Shown here one piece after another: positions 46,606 through 61,600 of a stretch of 64,000 nucleotides of DNA (position 1 is the stretch's first letter; each line of letters starts with the position of its first letter). Source of the DNA: Branchiostoma floridae (lineage: Eukaryota; Chordata; Leptocardii; Amphioxiformes; Branchiostomatidae); assembly GCF_000003815.2 (NCBI RefSeq), contig NC_049987.1, positions 17,463,959 through 17,527,958 of the forward strand. Direction: 5' to 3'. A program made the position numbers and the translations under genes. Under the pieces are notes generated by a model that did not search any database, was not told the origin of the DNA, and saw nothing but the letters and a program-made list of their open reading frames with translations.

Positions 46606-49600
46606 TGCATGTATATGTCACAGGGGAGATTGGAATCCAGGAGGATTCGGAATCCTCCTAGGGGAGATTGGAATTCCAATCTCCCCTAGGGGAGATCAGA
46701 ATTCCAATCTCCCCTAGGAGAATCTGGAATCCTCCTAGGGGAGATTGGAATTCCAATCTCCCCTAGGGGAGATTAGAATCCTTCTGGAGTTCTACTGGGA
46801 TTCCAATCACTCCTAGGAGAGATTGGAATTCTACCAGGATCATCTTTGAATCTACCATGAATGGATTCAAAGTTTCAAACAATGCAACAAAGGATTTATA
46901 ATTATTTCTAAGAATAAATCATCATATCTTATGCTTCATATCTAACACTTATCATTTTTGCTGACAATCTAAGGTTAAGAATGCTTCTCTATAGTGTACA
47001 ATAGCACCTTATCCTATACTATATTCTATACTATAGCTCATTAAACATCATATTTTCAAACATTTAGTAATAGAGGAGAATCCAGAATTCTACCAGGACA
47101 ATCTTTGATGTTACCAATAATCAGAATGGATGAAATTGTTTTGGAAAGTAGACTGAATCATTTGAGTCACTAACTCATAATTATATAACGGTATGCAAAT
47201 GTCACCAATATGTAAATTAGCACATTTGCATATGCCATTATAAGTTAGTGACTCCATACTTTAGAGGTCATATTCCAATCAAAACCTGCAGTTCAAAATT
47301 TGGCAAAATTAACAGCTATTGAGTACATTTCAGTGTAGTTAACATTGACATAGAATCATTTCGCAACTTTGGAAGAACAATAACAACTGTAAAGTGATCA
47401 AAGTGCCAAAATGCCAAAATATCAATCACAGTTTCAAGATGTTACAGTTTCACACCTATTCAGATCAGTACATTTCACTAGTCAGACTTAAGTGTAGTTA
47501 ACGTTGTAGAAGTGACACAAGTTTGGTATCCTTCAGTATAATTGTAAAAGTGACAATAGTGTAACATCCTTGAGTATAGTTCTGGTAGAATTCCAATCTC
47601 TCCTTAGCTAGGAGAATTCTTGATTCTCCTAGGGGAGATTGGAATTGCAGTAGAATGACAGAAGAATTTCAATGTCCCCTAGGGAATCTGGAATGCCCCT
47701 AGGGGAGACTGGAAATACAGAAGAATTCCAATTTCCCCTAGGGGAGATTAGAATTCCAATCTCCCCTAGGGGGATTCAGAATCCTCCTAGGGGAGACTGG
47801 AATTCTGATCTCCCCTAGGGGAGATTGGAATTCCAATCTCCCCTAGGAGGATTCCGAATCCCCCTGGATTCCAATCTCCCCTGTGACATATACATAGTAG
47901 AAACTATACCTCCATCTTTCATGAGCGAATCAAGGCAATAATTTATACAACCAATCAAAAATACATGTTATCAAAGTCACACTATTGTGGTTTGAGTAAC
48001 TCCAACTTCACTATACACTAATAGTAAGACATAATACCTGACTTATATACAAGTAATATTTCATAGATGGTTGAAGGATACTAGACTGTGCACAGAAGCC
48101 GTGAATGATGGACATTCTCCAGTCTGGGTGGACTCTGTCCTCAAACTTCTCTAACATGTGGCTGTTCCACACGTATTTGTACTCTGGTGAGTTCTGGACA
48201 CCACAGATATGACCTGGACGGGAAATAAACACAAAACAATGCCACATTCATTTGAATCTACAGACAAATTAAAAATCAATGAGCATTAAAAGCTAATATG
48301 TATTTAACATTGACCATAATGACGTAAGCCTCTTTCATACTAAGCGTTGCAAATCGGGATCAGGTAAGTTGGAAACCACAAAAATCCCAGGGCCTACATT
48401 CAGCCATCCTCTGTAGTAACTGCTGGCTCAATCTTTTCCTTTGCTACGAGGGGCGTTCAATAAGTAATAACTCTGACCCACTTCCAGTTGTCTGATCTAG
48501 ATGAAATTTTGCATGTGTCATGAATCATATCTCTATAGTTTATGTTGCAAAAAAGAGCTCTGAACTAATTGTGGTTTCTGATTTACTGGTGTTTGAACTG
48601 AGTTAGGTGTGAAATGGACCAGGTGTAAAATGGAGCCAGTTGAGTGTCGCGCAGTGATCCGGTTTTTGTATTTGAAAGGACGCACGCCAAAGGAGACTTT
48701 TGATGAAATGAAAGAAACTTATGGTGATGATGCCCCATCATATGACCTTGTAAAACGCTGGCATCCTGAATTCAAACATGGCCAGAAGTCTGTGGAAACA
48801 GCTCCCAGACCTGGTCGTTCCTCTTCTGCCATTGATGAGGCATCTGTTGGAGGACCAACCTGGGGTGTCCTACAAAAATGGTGTCCAGAGCTGCATCAAA
48901 TGATGGGAGAAAACTCTGGGTGGTTCCTAGCTACTAATACGAAAATAAAAGAATAGCAACCTAACCTTTTTCTAGTTCGATATTTGGCACAGATTCGTCT
49001 ATCTTCTCATCCCCACTTTCCTCACTGGTTTCAAACACATGGTCCTTGGTCCCTTCCTCTTCTCCATCCTCCTCCTCATAATCATCATCATCAACATCAT
49101 CATCATCATCAGCGGAATCCATCTGTTTGTCGTGTTTCCTGGTACGTCCGAACGGTAGGAAGTTACAAGCAGCAGTCAGGTTGAACTGTAGAGTGTGAGT
49201 CAGGTCGTAGCTGTAGCTGTGGAGGTAAGAGGGTAAATGTAGTCAGTATCAACTCTTGTATAATTCTACGGGCTACTCTAAGTGAACGCAACAGTGATCT
49301 AAAACCAGTTTAGTTCACTGAAGTCTGACGAGCTAATCTTCGTCTACTTGTGACAGAGAAGACGGATACTATGTACACTATTTACAGGTTCATTGTAATG
49401 GGGCCAATTCCCCTAGCGTTCTTTGAAATGAACAGTGGACGACAATGAAAGTGCTTTTAAACCAGTTTGATCCACTGAAAAGCTTTGTTGCAATCTTCCA
49501 CTCATCATGAGTCGTGACATATTAGAAGAAAATGCTATTTACAGTATTTACAGGTTCATTGTACCAGGGAAATTCCCCTGGCTCTTTTTTAATAAAGCCA

Positions 49601-52600
49601 GATGAACAGTGGACCACGGCTTAAAATGTCCAGTCATAAGAACTGCTACCCTTTCCAGTACAGTCTATGTTGAGTGAGCGACACAGCCCGGAGATTCAAG
49701 CTCACAATTTTCCACATTGCTACACAATTCAAGCATTATAGACTCTGAGGTGGGTTGAAGTGAAAGTAGTCATCGTCTAATAAGTTTGTAATGCTTTTTT
49801 TAAAGACAGTAACGTATGAGTGACAGCACAATGTGACAATGCTATGGATCAAAAATTGTAGCTAGCCAAATCCAAGTGGACCCAATATATGTGTTGGGTT
49901 CATTGCAAAGTCTGAGGTTTGAGATCTACAGGCCCAACAGCTTCACTTCACAAGTCATGTGAAAAGCTCCCTCTAGCAACTATCTGCAGTACTGCATGAT
50001 ACCTGAAGTAGAAGTTGCTGGAAAGGTCCACATTTTGGAAGATCTTGACGTATCGTGACTCGTCAGGGTGAGCGTTCCGCACACTGTCGTTGGGTATGTA
50101 GATCATGCTGGTGTCTTCTATCTTGTAGATGGTGTGGCCACCAAGGATTGCAACTCTGTAGGGTAAAGAGAAGAAATAAGTAAAAAAAGAAGCTTTGGGG
50201 GCATCTACACAATTGAGTTCTCTGCAGTAATTATATAACTAATGATACAACTGTTTGTACACATTATGTATATGTGCTAGACAACATATAAATTCCTTCA
50301 TTTTTTTCATCTAAATTGTACAATTTACATATCAAACTTTTGTTTCAATTGAATATTGTAAAGCTTAAGTTAGCAATCATAACCCTCAGCAAAACATCTC
50401 ACGCACTCGTTTTTTGCTCACTCACTCACTCTTACACTCACTTACTCTTAACAAATGCACACTCAGTAGCAAACTCATTCAAATTGTACATAAAACATCA
50501 ACTTTTGTGCAAGTTGAATGTTGTAAAGTTTTGTTAATCAGCAAAACATATCACACACTCGTTCACTCAGTCACTCAATCACTCTCTCTCTTACTCTCAC
50601 ACTCACTCATTTTTACTAATGCACGAAGTCATTGACACTCCCTTTCACATGACACTTCCTCACTGACTAACTGACTCACTCACACAACAGTACATCAATG
50701 TCAGGAATGCTACGTTTTACACTCATTCAAAGCAATCCATATTATAAAGGACTATTGCCATAATGATTGCAGAGGCATATCTTAGAATGACTTACCGTCT
50801 TCTCTTGGTGATTAACACAATGTAATAGCCCTCCAGGAATCGGACAAAACCTGTAAGGTTAAGCAAAGATACAACAATATTGTGTCAATGATAGCAAAAT
50901 AAAATGTTGTAGATAAAATAGTAAAAAAGATGAAATCATAAAGAGTTTAATTTCAATCCTAAATCCTAAGTTTAATAGTGCTGCAGATTAGTTTACATTT
51001 TGAGGAACAACATTGTTGTAAACATATTCATCACTTATAAAGAAAAAGTTGTAGGAACAGGAAGACAAAATTGGGGCCAATGGAAAAGTGCATGAAAATT
51101 TCAAGATTTCACCTTATCATCTGAAAGAAAAACACGTCTTGTCAATGATTATGTCACAATAAGCTCTTGCTTACTCATGCTCAATGATGCAATTTGTCTC
51201 ACAGAAATCAGTTAGCAGTTAGCCAAATGGGAAAAAGATAAGATGCTACAATAGCCAATGAGGTAAAAGATTAGAAAGCTACATGGAATTGTGCCTGACA
51301 TTATACTCACCAACAATGCCGAATGCAGACACCGTTCTGGTCAGTCCCGCCCCGCCCTTCTGAGCTGGACGTGTGGCACGGTTTCCTACATCTAACATGG
51401 ACAACAACTCCCTAACCTCACGCTGGCTGTACTCAACCTGCAGAAAACAAACAAACAGTCATACTTCATTTATAACAATGTTCTGAGTTGGGCGTGTGGC
51501 ACAGTTTCCTACATCTAACATGGACAACAACTCCCTAACCTCACGCTGGCTGTACTCAACCTGCAGAAAACAGTCATACTTCATTTATAACAATGTTCTG
51601 AGCTGGACATGTGGCACAGTTTCCTACATCTAACATGGACAACAACTCCCTAACCTCACGCTGGCTGTCCTCAACCTGCAGAAAACAAACAGTCATACTT
51701 CATTTATAACAATGTTCTGAGCTGGACGTGTGGCACGGTTTCCTACATCTAACATGGACAACAACTCCCTAACCTCACGCTGGCTGTACTCAACCTGCAG
51801 AAAACAGTCATACTTCATTTATAACAATGTTCTGAGCTGACCGTGTGGCACGGTTTCCTACATCTAACATGGACAACAACTCCCTAACCTCACGCTGGCT
51901 GTACGCAACCTGCAGAAAACAAACAGTCATACTTCATTTATAACAATGTTCTGAGCTGACCGTGTGGCACGGTTTCCTACATCTAACATGGACAACAACT
52001 CCCTAACCTCACGCTGGCTGTATTCAACCTGCAGAAAACAAACAAACAAACAAACAAACAGTCATACTTCATTTACAACAGTGTTACAAAATTAATGGTC
52101 AAGTAGTTAGGTCATGTACAAAAAACAAGGTTTTACCCACAAATTCTGCACATTCAAGTAGTAAAAATTGGAACATTCATACAGAGCCCCCCTTCCCAGT
52201 ATCGGCATAAAGGTGGGTACCAGGAGTGGGTACAGAAAATTCAGGTACAGGCACGACCCAGGTCCAGAAGATCAGGTCCAGGTCCGTACCTGAACCTGGA
52301 CGTAATTTTCTCTGAAAACTTGTGAATGGGCGATACTAAAAACAATGGTCCATTTTGCTACAAAAGACTCTGTTTGGTGGAGTACCCACTGTCCACTGGG
52401 GTTTTAAAATCATATAAATCCTATCTTCATGCAAATAACACTAACTGTCTATGTTTTACACCAAATTTAGCTGCAGAAACTTAGTCAAAATGACTATCAA
52501 CTCTTCTCCACTTCACTCTTGTTCTTTTCTTGGAACAGTAAGCCACAAGACATGTAAACGCCTGCCAGTATAATCAGTTCATTTTCGAATCAGTCGAACA

Positions 52601-55600
52601 TCCAGTCCACTGATATTTTCAGGTCGGGTTTCTCTGGACCGGTCCAACAATAAAAAACAGTTTTGTACTGGTACACCATACTGGTACCCAGCCCTTAAGT
52701 GGGTACCAATAGTGAAGATGGATAGTGATGACTACAGTCATGTAAAATACAGTCATGTACCTTGTCATCGATAATAACCAGTTCCTTGGGCTCCGTCCTG
52801 TCAATCTTGAGTACTCTGAACTTGGTCTCTCTGTTGTTGGAACCCACCAGAAAGAAGCGCTGCAATACAAGAAGACAAAATTTCAGTTATCACAGCTGGT
52901 GAAGATGGAAGAGTTATAGTTATAATTGGGGAATGTCCTTTTGATTATATATATTAAGTAATTCTTTTCAATACTTTGTCTGGCAACACTTAGTTATAGG
53001 GTGTTTGGCCCAGAACCTGGGTTCGACCTCTGCCTTGGTTTTTAATCTCAGGCCCTGCTACCATTGATGTTGTGTCCTTTGCAAAGGCAGTTAAGACAAC
53101 TTTACTCACTCTACCCAGGTGTAACTTTCTTTGTGAGGTAAAAGGCAGTAGAAAGAGATAGCTGGGGTCCACCTTCCAGTACTGTGTGCGAAGGAGACAG
53201 TGGGTCACAAAATAGCCTCAAGCAAATTTTGGCTATAGGACTACCTTTAATTACCTTTGATTTAAAAGCCAAAGCCTATCACACTGTGGACATCTCTGTA
53301 CCTATTTGATCAATGGTACAACATATGAAGTTAAGCAGGTTAAATCTTAAAATTTCTCAATATAGTATGCAACAATATGGCTGGCATGTTTGTAGATCGT
53401 TATATAACAATGCAATGTTGACACAGTATTATATCCCTTAAACTGCCAAAACCAGATATATCCAGCACACATGCATATACATGCCCTGTGTGCCATGCCC
53501 GGTTATAACCGCGATAGCGTATTCCCCCGAAGCAGCAGCTTTGCGCGTGTGTAGCGCACGAACCCCCGGAAGTTAGGGACTTCGGCCTTGTTCGGGTGTC
53601 TCTATTCGGGGGTCAGCGGCCAACCCTGGCACTTTATAGGGCTGAAACTCTGGCAGTTTAAGGGATAAAATAGCATTTCATGTTTTGAATCTACCTTAAA
53701 AATCTATGCTATCACTGACAGCCTTCAATTCTGTATTCTTCTTCCAGCCTTCTTTTATTTTAAGCAAGACACAACTGCAAGGTTATGCATAATAAGGGAG
53801 CTAGCAAGCTTAAACTGTTATGTCAGCTATACATATGTGTCTGACAATGCCATATCATCAGTGTCATCTTCTTTATCATCATTCCCAGCAGTCTGGAGTC
53901 ACCAGTTCTAAGTGTTTACAGTAAAGAGACAAACATCCCCCATCTCCTGTCAGTTATCAGGGAAATCGCTCGCTCTACAGCCCTCCAATATGGCACATCC
54001 TCCCGACCTTTTCCTCAATATACATTAAGCTTCGGGCTGTTCCTGATGCTGAAAAATAGAAAGTATTTCAGTGGGGGGTCCAGGAAGTCTGCTGGGCTGT
54101 TGTCACAACAATCGACACATAGACTGCTCTTAGGGGGGGTGAGCAGGGGGGGGGGGGGTCGTGTGATGGCGGCAAACGGACAAACCCACATTTACTGTAA
54201 ATTTTCTTATTAACGCAACAGTTTGGAGTACTGTGCATGTATTTAGCCAAGTTTTATTAATCTTGTCCTAAAATAGTACATAACATGACGTCACAGAAGT
54301 CAGTTTCTGTAGTCCACCAGTCAAAAATTTGTGTAACTGTAAGTCACATTTTTTGTGTTGGAAATTACAGTTCATCTCTATTGATCAGTAATATGTGCTA
54401 CAAAATTGCACACAGGCAATAAAAAATATGAAATCATAGGGCTAAATTCCTTTGGTGTGTTCTGCATGGTTGGTTCCTAACCACTACTAAATAAACCACC
54501 AAGTAGTGGCAGTATGAAAATTGGTTTTACACTAAGCGATATCAAAGTCTTTTGATCACAACCATGCCTGGTGCCTGCGAAGTTGTTATGCCAAAGGGCG
54601 GTTATACCAGCTATATAGGCATAGATACAAGTACAGAGTCTGACAGACACGGTCTGCAACTATCTGACCAAAGACTCAAACAGATACAATCTGGAATCGA
54701 GTGGGCAAAACGAACAGCGGAACTTGGTCGGACAAGAAGCATTTAACTATTGCTACAGCCTACCCGTCAATGCATGCCGTTTTAGGTAATTAGTGGTTAA
54801 TCTTACAGTATACGTTATGCACACAGCACCTAGAACATTGTCCAAAAACTGGCAATGTTCAGAAACTGGCAATGTCTGCAAGTCGGTTTTTAATCCTTTT
54901 CAGTGGCATCTTTTCTAGCGGCACACCAACCAGACGCGCTCAGTTTCAGTCTGAAGATGTTCTATTGTCCGTTGGTCCTTCCCAGACACATGGCACAGAT
55001 CATATCTGAGTCCACCATTGTTAAACCCCTGGACTTACATTGTTGTACTACAAACTTGCTTGCCGGCACGTTCTGACGCTACCTTTGCGAAGACCGAAAT
55101 CGGTATTTCTGCTTTCCGCATAGTTCGTACGCAACGCGCTTAGAAAGTTGGTACAACATTGGTGCGCTATTTTGACGAGATTTTTTTCTTCTTGTATATA
55201 TCTCATTGTCACTCTCACCGGTGCAAAGTATGTAAAATAAAGTGGTTTTCCAAACATAAAATGACTCAATATTGTTTCTACTTCAAGACGATGCCAAATT
55301 AAATTATTAGTTCTCAGATTACTGCAGGAAAAATTGAAGTGAGTGAGCAAAATAAAAATGGAAAACAAACTAAGTTTAAGAGACATTCTGTGATAAACTC
55401 AGAATGAAAATTTTAATACAAAAACAACCTGTAAACAAAATGATTATCATAATATTTTAAATTTAGTAAAATTCATTCAAATTCAATTTCAATGATAAAA
55501 TACAAAACTGTTACAGTGACAAGTTGAAAGGCAAGGACTTGCTGTAAGTTTTCAATGAATACATTCTTATCCTAAATACTATCGCAAAATCTTTTCCTTT

Positions 55601-58600
55601 TTCGAGTCACAGTAAAATGATGCATCAAATACAAGAACCAAGACATTACAACTGTATGGCCTAAGGGAAAAACCCATTCACAAACTTTCCAGGTTTTGCA
55701 GCAAGCTTTCTTGGAAGAGCAGAGGGCCATGTTACGGTAGAGCAACCACTGTCGTGTACACAGGTAAAGATGCTTACTACATCTAACGGTGGGCAAAGTG
55801 TTTATGCAGACATGTTCACGTAAACTACAAAGATATTTAGCCACAAATACATTACATAGTTCACCACTGGCTTAAAAGACAACTTTAGTGGCTGTCTATA
55901 CATGTCTTGGTTGACAGTTGAACAAGGATACTGTGTATTAAAGTAATATAATGGTTACAGTAGTTGTTTCCAAACTTAATTTCATAGCAAATCAATTTCA
56001 TAGTCACTCTAGATTTGAAATGGAAAATAGGTTTGCATATTCATTACTTGATGATGACGTTAATCATAGATATATATCTTCGAAGTTTAAAAGATGAAAC
56101 TATATCATATTACATGATTAAAAAAAGTATTAAAAAGGCCGTACCCATATTACTATCATTATCTTTTATTAGAAACCATAGTAAATCACAGCAAATACAA
56201 ATATTGCATTGAGTCATGCTCACATGAAGCTTTTAACGTCTTACAAACTTTTGTCATCACTTGAAAGTTGAACTTAAAAAAAGAAAGATGAATTTAACCT
56301 AAAAGTGAAAACTTCTTGTCAATTTTCTCAAATACAATAAGGTCACAGTGAATTTAAAAGCAACGAAAAGCCTTTTTCATTAAAATCAAATCTGCAAAAT
56401 GTAACTACATGTATGCCGAAACTGCACGCATTCAAAAAAAATTACAGAATCCATTGCAAAAACTATCAGCTTTTACAGTAACTGTAGAATCCTATTTCCT
56501 GCCTTCTTCCCACTACTGTAGACACCTCAAGCTATGTAGGAAGATGACTTCATTCCATAAACACTTATAATTACCCAACAAAAACAAAACAATAGCTCGT
56601 CCCCTACCAGACGCTTGTCAACGATGTCTATTGTGTCTAATCTCCGTTGTGTCCTTACCAAAACAAACAAAGCCAAGGGTCTGCTATCTTAGCGTGCAAC
56701 CACAAAAACCTGCAAACAAAGGGCCCAACCCTACGTCTCAAACAAGCTGTATTGTCTGTATTCTTGTAGTCTTCTTTAAAATGGGAAGAGAGATGTTGTC
56801 TTAAGACGGTCACATGCTGAGAATGAAGAATAGTGTAGACAAACAGCACTCAATTAAAGAAATGGAGAGAATTGGTCATTATTTGCAGGAGGTAACCTCC
56901 CAGTAAGGATAATAGAGTTGGTAAACACAATAGGTAATACACAATGATATCTATCAAACAGTTGCTAAGTACATTGTACATCTGCATGTTCATTTTTACA
57001 AGAGACAATGCAATTTATAGACTACACTGACATTATTTGCATTTATTTGATGCAAGTTGTGATTCTATAAATAATACACATTTCTCAAAAAAGTTACCCT
57101 TTTTCAAGTTTTTGTTTTAGATTTTTTTTCATTCAGTCAGTTTTGAGCTGACATGTATTTAGTATATAGTCCAATGTCTTACAATATCAATGTATTAAAA
57201 TTTTGTAGAATGCTGCCTCAGCACTGCCAAACACACAAGATTTCTGCCCTTCACTTCAAATCTTAAAGTGTGTTGGGTTTCTTTTAGTTTTACATGCAGA
57301 GATTTGATACTTAAAGCTTACACTTGAAGCTCTCTGCCTCACAGGCTTGGTCCATTAAGTCAAGCAACAGGGTTGTACTACCATTTGAGCCGTGGAGACA
57401 TGTTCTCAGTTCTTCTCATTCTGGAAAAGACATCCTTAGAAATATAAGGCTACTCTTTTAGCAAGGAGTTGAGTCTATGTCCATTACATCCGTAGCAAAG
57501 ACTCCTACAGGTTTGCTCCAGGGTCTGTCAACAGTCAGGATGTGTATTGTAAACATCTAACATTGTGCGCGTTAGCAACATACAAATTGGATGCGTGTTA
57601 CACTGATGTATAGACCAGGGACTTCAAGGGAGTCCTGTCTGTGTGAAGAGTCGTCAGATAGACGAGGTATTTTCTCAGGCACTGGAGTGATTGACAGATA
57701 AAGGAAATAGGTGTCTACAAGTTTGTGTCTGCATGACTTTATCAGTAAATCCAGGGGATGATGCCTGGCATTTACAGTGGCTATATGGCTGAATGAAGAT
57801 CCCTGTCTACTACTCATGATCAGTTTATATATAGTATTTCCCTCCCCCTAGGCAAGGTGCAGCTTTTGTCCCTTATGGGGCTCCGAGGCGGAAAGTATTT
57901 CCGATGCACGAAAGGTGTCGCAGGTTGGTACAATGGTACAGGAATGGTGCAATAATGCCTTGAAGGATTTTACAATTTTTCAGATACCGACTTTTCCTGT
58001 ATTGAACATTGACAATCACATTTTCGTACATTGCAGCAAACTACAATGTTCCTTTCAAAAGGTTGAAAAGAGAATATATGGTCCCCCCATATGCATCCAA
58101 CCTCGGAAATGCCAACAAAATTCTGATAAAAGAGTCATACTTTCGGAAATATCATTACCCCCTTCAATCCCCCTTTCCTGAAAAAAAAGTGGACATTGTC
58201 TCCATACATTTGCATGTTTGGGAATTTTTGGTGTGTATCATATCAGCTGTTGACTTACCATTGTTGATAAAACAAGAGTCAGTGTTGCTACTGTTAAACT
58301 TGGAGAACCACGTGCACCTGCCCTTCATCTCAGACCAACGTAGAGAACTTCAAACACCTTGGGCATGCGTCATGTCTCAAGTAATGATTCACTAGAATTT
58401 ATAGAAAAAATGTTATGCATTCTTTCTCTCCAAGCAGAGGTTAGGCTCTGGCTGATTTTTACAAGGCCGCGAGACATAAAATTAACGGTACAAAACAGAA
58501 AGCCCAATATAATGACTAAAAAACAGCCGGAGCCAAACCTCTGCATTCTGTTTTCTTTGTCAATTTGTTCTTGCATAATTGTTTTAAAGTAAACATTTTG

Positions 58601-61600
58601 GCAAGAGGACAATATAAAAACATACATGTGTATAGGGCTGGCAGAAAAAGTCAAATTTGGTTAAGCTTACTGCCTAAACCTTGAATTTGTAACAACTAAT
58701 TAAAAGAGAACAAATTTTCATGATAACCTTCTAGTCCAGCCATTCCTTTAGAATTTGAGAACCAACACTTAATAATCAAATTGTCTTAGCGCCATCCTTT
58801 TTTGCTCTGACAGACTTCCTAATCTTTCATAATTAGATTTATTAGTAAGGCTTTAAAACAAGCTGGTATGTCCCATGACATCACCCTTGTACATGTAAAT
58901 CAATTACAACTCTAGGGAAAACCGTGACATCCCATTTACCAAATATGGGCATACCATACACACTCTCTGCATAATCTAATTAGTCCCCTAATCCCTGATT
59001 GGCTGGAAACAAAGGCACCTGATCTGATTGACAAACCCCTGCCTGGATAACAGGTTGGTGAGTCTGCCCATGTTTTTCCCCACCCAGGGGGATAATTAGC
59101 TAAGTGTGTATAACAAGGGAAGGTCTCCAGACTTTGTCTGTTGCTTCCTGTTGGCGTAAGACGGCACAAGGTGCTTGGCAATAGGTAAGGAAATTGTGTG
59201 AAGAATGTATTCTGTGTGGGTTGCTATTTTTGTGCTGTGTACGTGTATGTAGTCGCTGCGGTGGGTTGAATGGTAGCAGCTGTGATTTTGAAGGCCATCT
59301 TATACAGTTGCATAGCACATATTATATAGGCCAGAGATACACTTTCCAATTGCGCAAGGTAAGGTTTAGCTCTAGATGTGTATTTATTTATGATTTTTCT
59401 TAACAAAGTCATTTCTTTCTACTCTCTAAAATACTGAACCCCTAGAAAGAATTTGGAGAAAAAAAGTACTTTTGGAAATATTGTCCCTTCTTTTGAGAAT
59501 GGGGAAAACAGAATCCATGTGTTTGCATATTCGCAAATTATTGGTTTGCTAAGCTAGAGATGACTAGACTAGAACATTGTACAATATGTGTGTATTACTA
59601 TTACGATTCTTCTCAACAAAGTCCTTTCAATTTCTTTCTACTTCTAGCTTTCTTTGAATAGCTTTATTTTTTTTCTACAAAATGCTGCACATAACATGCA
59701 GATTAAACTTTTCTCAATGACATACAATATTGTTTTTATGGCAAAAGTTGTTTTTTTATCTAAGACTAGTAAGAGTAAGACTTATGCCAAGAAATTTTAG
59801 GTCATTTGGCTATGTGTATCTGTGAAAATGCCTTAGACACTGTGAAAATGCCTAGACACTGTAAAGTTTGTGCTTGACTTTATGTATGTATTGCTTAGGC
59901 TGGTAACCATAACTGAACATTGTCTGTTATTTCAGGGTTTAAGGCCACCAACTGTGCGCTCAGTAACAACAAACAATCCGCCATGTGGTTTGCTTCACCC
60001 CTCCTGAGTCTACTTCTCGTCCTTGGCGCTGGCGGCCAGTCTACGCTCGACCAACGGCAACGCTGCGGTCAGTACTCCAACGAGCGTCTCGGAGACGGGA
60101 ACTGTCGTTTCATCGCCGTGATCCCGCAAGATGTAGACGGAAAATGTCCCAACCCCTTACAGTGCACCGAGTTTGTTAGCTTGATGAACAATGTGACAGC
60201 ACAAGAACAACAGGCGACGATGCTTCAGAATAGAGTCACGGACTTGGAGAACGTGAACAAGGACTTGAACTTGCTGTTGGAGACGCACACAGACACAATC
60301 GCACAGCTACAGAGTAAACTGCACCAGGTCATGGAGGTCATCAACAGTATGCAGAACCACAGTGTGGTCAACGATGCACCCAACAAAGTTACAGATACCG
60401 GTAAGTCTTTTCTTACAACCTCCATGAAATGGGGTCATATTTGATAAAAATGCTTATTTACCGAATCCGTTAAAACAAAGGCCCCGAAATGAAACTTAAA
60501 TTGCCAATTTCTCATTCATTCATACAACATTCAATTTACTTCAAACAAAAACTATTTTCAGGTTCTTTCAGCAAGCTCTATCTGATGAACTTAATGCAAA
60601 TGGCTACGAACAAGTTTATTTTTTTGTCCAATACCCCTACTAGTAATATTTCCACTAGCGGTTGTGTGTTTGTGTGTGAGTCTGTCTCTGTGTGTCAACA
60701 AGATAACTCAAGAACAGCTGGCCATGGGTGAATTGGTTTCATACTTAGTGTGTTGGTAGGGTGTGATGAAAGCTGAAAATGATCAGATTTTGGGGCCCCT
60801 AACGGCTTCCCTTAGTACTGCAGCATAACTTACGGTTTTGCTATCTTGTGTTCTGAACAAGGTATGGTCACGATTTTTGGGTGTCAGATACTAGTAGCTC
60901 GTTTTCCAATCATCTTAGCCATTTCGTCTGCCATTTTGTAGACAAACTCTGCTAGGGACCAACGAAACTGAAACTGCAATTTCTAAATTGGCTATCATTT
61001 TTGTCTGCACTTCCAGAAATTCCTGACTTACTTTTTTAAGCCTTTCTCTCTGCACAAGTACATGTACTAAGTTTAATCCATACAAATACATGTGTTGGAA
61101 AGAAACCAGAGATCCTAAAAACAAGCCCTGCCAGTAGCATAACAAATTAATGTACATCTGAATTATTTAAAGGGGCTGCCATGTAATTAGCCATGATTTG
61201 GCAGGGGAAATGGAATCATGTGCCAGAAATACCTGTTGAATTGTTACCGTAGTTCTACTTATTACTGTGCATTTGCGTATTCCTAAAATCCAAGTAGATG
61301 AAAGCCTACTTTATAAAGTAGCTTATAATTTTGTATACAGCAGAGGAAAAAAATGTTGTGCTTCTTGTTTCAGTTCTGAGAAATAAAATTAGGGTCGGTA
61401 GGTTTTATCTATCTTTTTTTTCCATGTAGTTTTTTAGGCTGGCCAAAACTCTAGTAATACATCATAAGTCGACTAATATTACCATACAGTTGAACAAAGT
61501 ACACTGAAATGCATGAAGACACTTGTTTTTCAATGTCAAACTTTAATAATAATAATAATTGAATAGATATATTTATCCTTTATTAGATAGGACAAGCAGT

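Noticed and set aside
57915-58395. Overlapping 88- and 128-residue frames
   Set aside because: No splice sites or recognisable motif; probably chance in intron 1 of FIG4.
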